In this document: piece after piece, positions 58,256 to 64,000 of the stretch
Position numbering within the stretch: the stretch's first letter is position 1
Layout of the letters: each line of letters opens with the position of its first letter
DNA from: Saccharopolyspora oryzae
GTDB taxonomy: Bacteria; Actinomycetota; Actinomycetes; Mycobacteriales; Pseudonocardiaceae
Reading direction: 5' to 3'
DNA length: 64,000 nt
Assembly: GCF_027853915.1 (NCBI RefSeq)
Contig: NZ_JAQGLA010000007.1
Location: 115,724 to 179,723, forward strand
Notes under the pieces: model-generated
Seen by the model: only the letters and a program-made list of their open reading frames with translations
What the model was told of the DNA's origin: nothing
The model's database searches: none
Program-made: the position numbers and the translations under genes

Positions 58256-58918
58256 GTGGCTCCGAGCCTGGTTCAGATGGAGAAGGTCAGCCTGCGCGAC
58301 CGCGTGGGCCGGGCCCTGCGGGCGGCGATCATCTCCGGTGAGATGGAACCCGGCGTCGTGTACTCGGCGCCTTCGCTCGGCGCCAGGTTCGGCGTCTCGG
58401 CGACCCCGGTCCGCGAGGCGATGCTCGACCTGGTCCGCGAAGACCTCGTCGAAATCGTGCCGAACAAGGGCTTCCGGGTCACCGAGGTCAGCGAGGCCGA
58501 CCTCGACCAGATCACCGAGATCCGGCTGCTGATCGAGCCCCCCGCGGTCCGCAAGATCACCCCGGTCATCCCGGAGGCGGACTTCGCCGAGCTGCGGGAG
58601 CTCGCGCAGAACATCGTCACCGGAGCCGAGGCCGGTGACCTGGTCGACTACACCGAGGCCGACCGCGTCTTCCACCTGCGCCTGCTCTCCTACGCCGACA
58701 ACCCGCGGCTGACCAACCTGGTGTCGGACCTGCGCGCCCGCACCCGCCTCTTCGGCCTGGCGGCACTGCGCGAACGCGGCGAACTGGTCGGCGTCGCGCG
58801 CGAGCACCACGACATCGTCGACGCGATCGAGTCCCGGGACCAGGACGCCGTCGAGTCCGCGATGCGCGACCACATCAGCCAGGTCCGGGGCCGCTGGGCC
58901 AGCCCAGCAGCGGAGTAG
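58256..58918 (+). CDS. GntR-family (FadR/FCD-type) regulator of the hydroxyproline cluster
   Basis: A 220-residue GntR protein. It has the winged helix (LRDRVGRALRAAIISGEMEP, APSLGARFGVSATPVREAML, DLVREDLVEIVPNKGFRVTE) and an FCD effector domain with metal-binding-type residues (EADRVFHLRLLS, EHHDIVDAIESRD). The GTG at 58256 is preceded by GGGGAGG. Being the last gene of the cluster, with the GTCACATAC motif both here and at the divergent promoter, it is the probable pathway regulator responding to hydroxyproline or the pyrroline. Confidence 0.9.
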   Translation: MAPSLVQMEKVSLRDRVGRALRAAIISGEMEPGVVYSAPSLGARFGVSATPVREAMLDLVREDLVEIVPNKGFRVTEVSEADLDQITEIRLLIEPPAVRKITPVIPEADFAELRELAQNIVTGAEAGDLVDYTEADRVFHLRLLSYADNPRLTNLVSDLRARTRLFGLAALRERGELVGVAREHHDIVDAIESRDQDAVESAMRDHISQVRGRWASPAAE

Positions 58919-59086
58919 CCGCCCGATCCCGCCGCTAGTGCGGGGTTCTGGCAAATCCCGGTCTGTCCGGGTGATCGCGTGGGACACTCCTGGGCGGTTG
59001 TGTCCGTCGACCTAGGGGCCTGCGATGAGTCGACCTTCCAGCACCCGGAGCTTGGCGGAGGCGCTCAACGAGCTGAAGCATTCCAG

Positions 59087-59416
59087 CTACCACGACCCCC
59101 AGAACTCGGTGCGCAGCTGGCTGGTCGAAAACGATGGCACCGCCTGATCAGACCAACAAGCGCTTTGCGCCCCTCCCCCGTCCCGGGATGCGAACAAGCC
59201 ACTGACCAGCGGTTTCACCCCGCCCTGGGACGCTCCCGCACCACGAACGAGACTCCCGGAGCACGTCCGGACACGCGAAAACACCTCGTAGCTCTCCCGA
59301 TCGATGGCGTCGAGGTTGCGGTTCTCGGCCTCGGCGGCCTCGGCGGCCTCGGTGAAGGCCCGCATCTGCTCAACGATCCGGACGCCCTCCTGCCCGAGCT
59401 CCACGCCTGTGGGCAT
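59087..59416 (-). CDS. Small hypothetical protein
   Basis: A 109-residue frame from the ATG at 59416, which has AAGGGA eight bases upstream. The first half is a likely amphipathic helix rich in Glu and Ala (EQMRAFTEAAEAAEAENRN); the second half is low-complexity and unlike a folded domain. I recognise no family. It lies in the decayed region and may be a fragment. The start signal is the main reason to list it. Confidence 0.35.
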   Translation of the reverse strand: MPTGVELGQEGVRIVEQMRAFTEAAEAAEAENRNLDAIDRESYEVFSRVRTCSGSLVRGAGASQGGVKPLVSGLFASRDGGGAQSACWSDQAVPSFSTSQLRTEFWGSW

Positions 59417-59509
59417 GATGCCGGTCCCTTCTGCGTTGGGGGTTCCCGGATCGACCGGACATGTACGAGGCTCGCACCGCACCGGTGCAGGCAGCAGGGA
59501 CTCGTCACG

Positions 59510-59861
59510 CTGTGCTCGCCAGCCCGGCGCGGAAGTTGGTAGAGGGCGCGACAAGAGGGCCTGCGTAGAATTTCTTTGCAGCAATGCTAAATGAAAATCG
59601 GCCGATCTGGGTATTCCAAAGAGCAGGCCCAACACGGATCCTCCGCCAACGGCTGGACCAGAGTATGCGAGCGCAATTCCGATGCATTTCCACCATTGAC
59701 CGGCAACGGAGGAACTATAAGCAATATAGCCACCTAAGGTGAGCAAAAAAGATGAATATAGCCCAATATTAAACACATAGGATTTTTCTTATATAGGACG
59801 AAACAGGGTCTTCCTCAGGTCCTTTCGTGGCGTCCGGATTGGGGTTCGTAATCATGATCAT
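59510..59861 (-). pseudogene. Frameshifted membrane protein remnant (GLLFGIPR type)
   Basis: Three reading frames on the minus strand fit together as one broken protein. First is MIMITNPNPDATKGPEEDP to KILCV (59861-59769). Then comes a frame starting FNIGLYSSFLLTLGGYIAYS with two membrane helices and the motif VLGLLFGIPR. Finally APSTNFRAG appears in another frame, where relatives have a NTNLEQISDWLTK-like stretch. At least two frameshifts and the loss of the C-terminus make it non-functional. It uses TTA, ATA and AAA codons and is clearly AT-richer than its neighbours, a sign of foreign origin. Confidence 0.6.
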
Positions 59862-60260
59862 CCCCAGAACTGCCAGCCGCGCCGCCAGCCTGCGGCCACA
59901 CGAAAGTGGCCCACGCGGGGCGCGGCGTTCATTGATCCGTGCGTCCTGGTGTACCGGCTCATGCCCGCCCGAAGGACACACGCCCGCGAGCGCCGACGGA
60001 TTGGCTCGGCTAGGGCCATGTGCTTGGCAACCGGTCACCCGGGGGCTTCCGGCGTGGTGCGCCGGCATAAGGTGCCCGGAGCAGTTCGCTCGAGCAGACA
60101 CCTCACGGCTAGAAAGACGTACGGTGCCTGACGACAGATTTGGAGATTCGGTTGCCCTGGAGCGGGCAAGCCTCGCACTGCGAACGGCTTGGGGAGACGG
60201 ACCACGGGGCCCATCCCGGCACCGCCCAGGCCAACTCAACGCTTCACCACCAACCAGGGG
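59862..60260. other. No supportable gene
   Basis: About 400 bp with open frames on both strands, but none with a ribosome binding site, recognisable domain or consistent codon bias. It is probably decayed sequence between the membrane-protein remnant and the protease gene. Confidence 0.5.
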
Positions 60261-61292
60261 TTAGAGCCCAAACCGACCTGTATCGAGCCAGCGCATGGAC
60301 GTTAGATGCCAGAAGTCCGAAGCGAGACGATTCAGCACGTACTCGTACGGCATCCACCCGTATCCACCGTCGCCCCATGCAGGTCCCCATGAATTGCGAA
60401 TTAGCAGCGCGCCTGTTGTGCTCGTCTGACAGACGGCGTTATCGACCGTCTTTGCGTCGTCGTAGCCCACCGCGACGATAGCGTGCCCCCACTGGGCTTC
60501 CTCACCCTCGCATGGGTACGGGATTCCTCCCTTGACTGTCGTCTTCGAGAACGACGGGAAGCCGTAGAACCCGAACATTGCGGGAATGCCGGCGGCTATG
60601 TAGGCCTTGAGGTTGCTGAGTACAGTCGCGGGGGGAACATTCAGCCCGAGTGGGTCGAGGGAGAAGTAGTTCATGGCCTCCCAATGCTCGGCGACCTCGT
60701 AGACGAAGGCCGAAGGCTCGTCGTCAAAGGTTCGAGCACCGTCTAGGCCGGGCTGGTGCGCGTCCGTGTATGGCCAGTACTTCTCCGGCGGAGTCCCGAA
60801 CATCGCCAATGCACCCATTGCGGTCCGGATGTAGGCGCCTGTGTCGCCCACCCAGCCAAGGAGGTCCCGGGTTGTCTTGTAGATGAACAGCCGCGATGCG
60901 TCGATGTAGTTGTCGAAGGCCCGGCGTTCGAAATACTCGACGATACCGGCGGCTGCATTCGCCGTGCAGGAACCAAGCCCAAGTTGGTTTTCGATGGGCG
61001 AGCACCATTGTCTCAAATCGACGCTGGGGGGAACCGTTGCGGAAATTGGCCCCGCAGGGTTCTCCGGGCTCGGGACGTTTAAGGTCTGCGAAGCAGCGCG
61101 GACTGGTTCCGTCTGCGGCGTATAGTCGCGCATATCGGGCATTGGAGGTATCCATCCAGTGCCGACGATCTCACCATCTGGAAATTCGACTTGGACATTG
61201 AACGGTGTTCGCTGCTCAACAATAGTACGGGGCACCTGCATGGCTCGTTCGACATCAGCATCGTGCCCCGATACTTCCCTGATTACTCTCAT
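60261..61292 (-). CDS. Papain-like (C1 family) cysteine peptidase
   Basis: A 343-residue protein with all papain active-site features: oxyanion Gln103 and nucleophile Cys109 in ENQLGLGSCTANAA, His270 in QWGHAIVAVGYDD and Asn300 in LLIRNSWGPAWGDGGYGWMP. Residues 1 to about 90 form an N-terminal region without signal peptide (VDLRQWCSPIENQ marks the start of the mature-like domain), possibly a propeptide or targeting region. The ATG at 61292 is preceded by GAGGGAG. Codon use is less GC-biased than in the flanks. It is a lone gene in a decayed, probably transferred segment. It could be a secreted or injected protease, but no export signal or secretion gene is visible. Confidence 0.9.
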   Translation of the reverse strand: MRVIREVSGHDADVERAMQVPRTIVEQRTPFNVQVEFPDGEIVGTGWIPPMPDMRDYTPQTEPVRAASQTLNVPSPENPAGPISATVPPSVDLRQWCSPIENQLGLGSCTANAAAGIVEYFERRAFDNYIDASRLFIYKTTRDLLGWVGDTGAYIRTAMGALAMFGTPPEKYWPYTDAHQPGLDGARTFDDEPSAFVYEVAEHWEAMNYFSLDPLGLNVPPATVLSNLKAYIAAGIPAMFGFYGFPSFSKTTVKGGIPYPCEGEEAQWGHAIVAVGYDDAKTVDNAVCQTSTTGALLIRNSWGPAWGDGGYGWMPYEYVLNRLASDFWHLTSMRWLDTGRFGL

Positions 61293-61562
61293 GAGATTCT
61301 CCCTCGTATATCTTACTCAGCAATCTGGTACTGAACTCCAGATCGCGTACCATCGGTGCCTATCTTCTCGAATCCGGTGGTCAACGGGATCTCTCAGGGC
61401 GGAGCCTTCTGTTCAGTATCCGTCACGGCGCACCCACTTTCGGCGACAATTCGTTTCCGCCCCGAGTCTGTTCAGCCCGCTCGGTCCAGGCCATAGTCCC
61501 CAAGGTTCAGAAAAGATTCATGTTGAATCCGCAAGGCGTGCACCGTGGTCGGCAGTCGCGTC

Positions 61563-61613
61563 GCAGGGTCGGGTGGCCCGGGGGTGAGACCTCCACGGGC
61601 CACCCGACCCTGC
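61563..61613. terminator. Long hairpin in the gene-poor stretch 61293-61862
   Basis: GCAGGGTCGGGTGGCCCG (61563-61580) and CGGGCCACCCGACCCTGC (61596-61613) pair over 18 bp with a 15-base loop. No gene that it clearly ends is intact; it may have ended a gene lost from this stretch. The rest of 61293-61862 holds no frame I can support. Confidence 0.55.
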
Positions 61614-61862
61614 CCGAGGGCTTCTTGGGTCGTTGGCAGCCCTGGAGCTATGCCCGTGCACATTGCCCATAGACACCGGCTGACGACAGCTGAGAACGGC
61701 TGAGAGTGACGGACACGGAACCGCCCCTGGCCAGTTCACACCTGACCTGGCTACTTGGTCACGGTGCCCCTCACCTCGATGGCAAGCCACGCTGATCAAC
61801 TCCGCCCACTCCGCGGTGCTGATCGATGGCCCGCCCGGGGGTGATGCCCGCCTCGATCGCCG

Positions 61863-62066
61863 GGGCCCGACTCGCTCGACGTGGTCGAGGCGACCTGCCG
61901 CGACCCGTTCATGTCCGTCAATGCCTCATCAGCCGCCGTGTATCGGTCGATAAGCGACGACCTGCCCACCATGCTCGTCGACGAAGCCGACACCATCTTC
62001 GGCCCCAAAGCCGACGGCAATGGAAATTTCTTACCAGCGATGACGCAGGACTGCTTTAGCGATTAG
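61863..62066 (+). pseudogene. DUF3631-type protein fragment (mobile-element primase/helicase-like)
   Basis: The frame reads VVEATCRDPFMSVNASSAAV, YRSISDDLPTMLVDEADTIF, GPKADGNG, then loses similarity. The order NASSAAVYRSI...PTMLVDEADTIFGPKA is that of DUF3631 proteins, where LLLDEADTIFG is the Walker B-like block; these occur in actinobacterial integrative elements. No Walker A region or start codon precedes it, and the expected GLLNAGH block is missing. It is therefore a fragment truncated on both sides. Confidence 0.6.
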
Positions 62067-62092
62067 CCCGAATCAGCTTCTAGATTCCCGGC

Positions 62093-62511
62093 ATGATCAC
62101 AAAAAGCTTCGAACAATCACGGTCAGTGCCATAGCTGTATTATTTCTTTCGGGCGCAGCCGTTACCGCGAACGCCAGCGCACCGCATGCGCCGGAGCCGC
62201 TTTCTTCTCGCTGCGATGGCTTCGCTTACGTGACTCCCCTCGCCGATCCGCCGGGGGAACCCTGGTCGGTCCGGATCGTGGGTGTCGATTTGACGCGGTT
62301 GGTCAACGACTCGGCTGCGATCGTGCACATCGATCCGCGGGTTGCTTTCCCCGACAGGCCCTACGACATCCATGTCGATGCCTCGCATCCGCTGAACGTC
62401 ACGCAAGGGCTCTCGGGACCGAGCGCGGACATCCACGTTGCCGTGACGAACTCGACCGGCAGCTACGTCGGGTGCTCGAGCGTCTACCACGTCGTTCCGC
62501 CACCTGCATGA
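62093..62511 (+). pseudogene. Small secreted protein with apparent frameshift in an A run
   Basis: Downstream of the ATG at 62093 (MITK...) the frame ends early. If one A is added to the A5 run at 62101-62105 the reading becomes MITKKLRTITVSAIAVLFLS, then GAAVTANASA: a textbook signal peptide followed by a mature domain of about 105 residues ending VGCSSVYHVVPPPA. That mature part contains two cysteines (DGCDG-like RCDGFAY and VGCSSV), likely a disulfide. Without the shift only the in-frame GTG at 62230 remains, which would remove the signal. It could be a real frameshift, a sequencing error or slippage. The family is unknown. Confidence 0.5.
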
Positions 62512-62601
62512 CGTCACGATCCCGGGCCCGTCTTCACACTGCGGAGACGGGCCCTCGTCTACGGTTGAACTCCGGATGCCGACGATGCCGGGAGATCGCT
62601 C

Positions 62602-62952
62602 ATGCCAGACCAGAATCGAGACCTTGTTTCCGCTCTGGAAGAGGCAACCCGCCTCATCCGAAATGCGCGATGCAAACCGTCACCGTCCATCCAGGAGCTG
62701 GTGACCACCAGCAGCAAAACGACTGCCCTGCTTTTTGCGCTTCAGGATCATGTCCGGTCCTTGACCGACCAGGTCGCCGAAACTCAGAACCGGATTTCCG
62801 ACAACGAGGCAGGCGATTTCGCCATCGCCAGAGACGAATGGGGGAGCTTCGGAGAACGGCTCGGGCTCGTCATCCCCAAATCGATGGCATTCGGGTCCGC
62901 ATTGGTTCGCCTGCAAGGAGGAACGCAGTCCCACCGGGGAGACGAGCAGTAA
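62602..62952 (+). CDS. Small hypothetical cytoplasmic protein, helical
   Basis: A 116-residue protein. The ATG at 62602 has GGGAG nine bases upstream. The first 80 residues are mainly helical with heptad-like spacing (LVSALEEATRLIRNARC, ELVTTSSKTTALLFALQDHV, SLTDQVAETQNRISDNEAG), suggesting a coiled-coil. No membrane segment or motif is visible and I do not recognise the family. Codon use is less biased than in the flanks. Confidence 0.6.
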   Translation: MPDQNRDLVSALEEATRLIRNARCKPSPSIQELVTTSSKTTALLFALQDHVRSLTDQVAETQNRISDNEAGDFAIARDEWGSFGERLGLVIPKSMAFGSALVRLQGGTQSHRGDEQ

Positions 62953-63067
62953 CGCCTCCCGTTTTCAGGACTGCAGCTGGGCGACCGCAGCAGACCGCCG
63001 CATGACCAGTGTCCGCGGCCGCAGCCACCCGAGAAATTGACCGCGCCCCGGGTGGCGGAACGACGGC

Positions 63068-63098
63068 GGGGCCGGTCGACGTGGTGTCGACCGGCCCC
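63068..63098. terminator. Hairpin terminator between convergent genes
   Basis: A perfect 13-bp stem, GGGGCCGGTCGAC (63068-63080) with GTCGACCGGCCCC (63086-63098), has a 5-base loop and lies 12 bases beyond the stop of the PH-domain gene on the minus strand. Confidence 0.75.
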
Positions 63099-63110
63099 GG
63101 GAGCGGTGGG

Positions 63111-63488
63111 TCAGCGCGCGACGAAGGCGGCCAGGAGGGCTTGGACCTCGTAGACGTCGACGCCCTTGCCGAACTGCCTGGCGATCGGCTCGGCGGTGCC
63201 GGACAGCCAGATCTTCAGCTCGGCGTCGAGGTCGAAGGTGCCCGCCGTCTCGACGGAGAAGTGGGTGATGCTGCGGTACGGGATCGAGTGGTACTCGACC
63301 TTGCGGCCGGTCATGCCCTGCTTGTCGATCAGGATCAGCCGCCGGTCGGTGAACAGGAACGAGTCCCGGATCAGCTGGTAGCCGGCGTGCACCTCCTCGC
63401 CCTGCGCGAGCAGGCGTCCGAACTCCTGCGTCGCCGCGCGGGGGTCGATGCTCGAGGCGTTGCCCATCATCCCGCCGAAGATTCCCAC
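63111..63488 (-). CDS. PH domain-containing protein (bacterial PH, YvbH-like)
   Basis: A 125-residue soluble protein that is essentially one bacterial PH domain: GEEVHAGYQLIRDSFLFTDR, RLILIDKQGMTGRKVEYHSI, PYRSITHFSVETAGTFDLDA, ELKIWLSG. The TDRRLILIDKQG and YRSI blocks are family hallmarks. Function is poorly defined; such proteins are thought to form oligomeric rings and act in stress or envelope processes. The ATG at 63488 is used. It is a single gene between a terminator and the MDR dehydrogenase. Confidence 0.9.
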   Translation of the reverse strand: MGIFGGMMGNASSIDPRAATQEFGRLLAQGEEVHAGYQLIRDSFLFTDRRLILIDKQGMTGRKVEYHSIPYRSITHFSVETAGTFDLDAELKIWLSGTAEPIARQFGKGVDVYEVQALLAAFVAR

Positions 63489-63558
63489 CTGCGCTCCTCT
63501 CGAAGATCGGATTCCGTTCGACCACCGTATCGAAATCCCGGACGGTGCCGCGTGGCCG

Positions 63559-64000
63559 TCACGGGGTGAGGACGAGGCGGATCGGGTCGCCGATCTTGTT
63601 CTCCAGGCGGTGGACCGCTTCCTCGGCTTCGGCCAGCGGGAGGTGGCCGGTGATGGACGGCGTCAGGTCGAGGCGGCCCGCGGCGGCCAGGCGGATCAGC
63701 TGCTCGACGTGCTCGGGGCTGGATCCGTAGTGGCCCCGGATCTGGTTGCGGTTCCAGGAGAACCGGGTGCCGTCGGTGACGGTGAGCGGCTGCGGCGTGA
63801 GTCCCGCCAGGACCAGGCTGCCGCCCCGGCACAGCGCGGTGGCCGCTTGTTCCCGCACCGCCGGGACCCCGGCGAAGTCGAAGGCGACGTCCAGGCCGCG
63901 GCCTCCGGTGGCCTCCAGCACCGCGGCGGCGAATCCCGGATCGGCCGGGTCCAGCGCCAGGTCGGCGCCGAAGGCGAGGGCTCGTTCCCGAGCGCCGGGC
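63559..64000 (-). CDS. Medium-chain (MDR) zinc-type alcohol dehydrogenase, N-terminus beyond window
   Basis: The C-terminal 146 residues of an MDR dehydrogenase. The cofactor domain reads RALAFGADLALDPADPGFAA, GGRGLDVAFDFAGVPAVREQ, GGSLVLAGLTP. The end, LPLAEAEEAVHRLENKIGDP, is typical of threonine dehydrogenase-like and alcohol dehydrogenase-like members. Catalytic-domain zinc ligands lie past base 64000 and cannot be checked, so zinc dependence is assumed from the subgroup. Confidence 0.85.
   Translation of the reverse strand, partial: PGARERALAFGADLALDPADPGFAAAVLEATGGRGLDVAFDFAGVPAVREQAATALCRGGSLVLAGLTPQPLTVTDGTRFSWNRNQIRGHYGSSPEHVEQLIRLAAAGRLDLTPSITGHLPLAEAEEAVHRLENKIGDPIRLVLTP

Noticed and set aside
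59025..59147. A 40-codon plus-strand frame after the GntR gene
   Set aside because: No ribosome binding site, no recognisable family and it overlaps another weak frame. Too short to support.
59769..60239. A 156-codon minus-strand frame ending KILCV
   Set aside because: Only its last about 30 residues look real and belong to the broken membrane protein; the front is low-complexity.
62140..62517. Minus-strand frame opposite the small secreted protein
   Set aside because: The plus strand shows a signal peptide and plausible mature domain; the minus frame has no such feature.

Overview
The window is very GC-rich, has short spacers, many GTG starts and frequent 4-base ATGA/GTGA gene overlaps. 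The families present (IclR, TetR and GntR regulators, BlaI-M56 pairs, twin-arginine lipoproteins, actinobacterial CcdA/DsbA proteins) point to an actinomycete chromosome. Pseudonocardiaceae, for instance Saccharopolyspora-like, is my guess; it is an inference and is not proven by any marker gene. Most of the window is a catabolic and uptake region with one small natural-product locus. A short, partly decayed and AT-richer stretch lies at 59-62.6 kb.

Layout. 0-0.5 kb: end-truncated DsbA-like protein. 0.7-7.5 kb: a divergent catabolic unit around a LacI regulator, with an FAD dehydrogenase, VOC protein and alcohol dehydrogenase remnant on one side and an MFS transporter, SDR and beta-keto acid cleavage enzyme on the other. 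7.5-11.9 kb: an albonoursin/nocazine-type diketopiperazine locus with cyclodipeptide synthase (AlbC type, all key residues present), AlbB and AlbA cyclodipeptide oxidase subunits, an unusual NTF2-like/O-methyltransferase fusion and a second methyltransferase. 12-19.8 kb: two uptake modules (polar amino acid ABC transporter and MHS-type MFS), each linked to a metallo-beta-lactamase-fold hydrolase and a regulator. 19.8-23.3 kb: BlaI/M56 sensor pair facing a DsbA-CcdA thiol redox pair. 23.4-37.4 kb: aromatic catabolism (3-hydroxybenzoate-type monooxygenase, MhpA-like monooxygenase, extradiol dioxygenase, meta-cleavage hydrolase, hydratase, acetaldehyde dehydrogenase, aldolase) with TetR and IclR regulators, a third MBL hydrolase and a BCCT transporter.

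39-45.5 kb: an oxamate carbamoyltransferase operon (FdrA, DUF1116 and DUF2877 proteins) with an NCS1 permease and a divergent carbamate kinase. These would take up a ureide and conserve its carbamoyl group as ATP. 45.7-49.6 kb: IclR regulator, formimidoylglutamase-like hydrolase and an amino acid ABC transporter whose binding protein and permease are fused. 49.8-58.9 kb: an apparently complete trans-4-hydroxy-L-proline pathway (symporter, epimerase, three-subunit D-hydroxyproline dehydrogenase, deaminase, 2-oxoglutarate semialdehyde dehydrogenase, GntR regulator). 59-62.6 kb: remnants of a membrane protein and a DUF3631 protein, an intact papain-like protease and a frameshifted secreted protein. 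The window ends with a PH-domain protein and a truncated MDR dehydrogenase.

The most unusual signals are non-coding. (1) Two related copies of an approximately 190-nt element (28.5-28.7 kb and 54.0-54.2 kb) each sit between two co-directional catabolic genes, in the sense orientation. They share a predicted long hairpin and show compensatory base changes in two helices. (2) A family of 18-bp palindromes (CAGTTTCAATTGAAACTG and variants) occurs only as pairs in three intergenic regions; two of the pairs have exactly the same 41-bp spacing.
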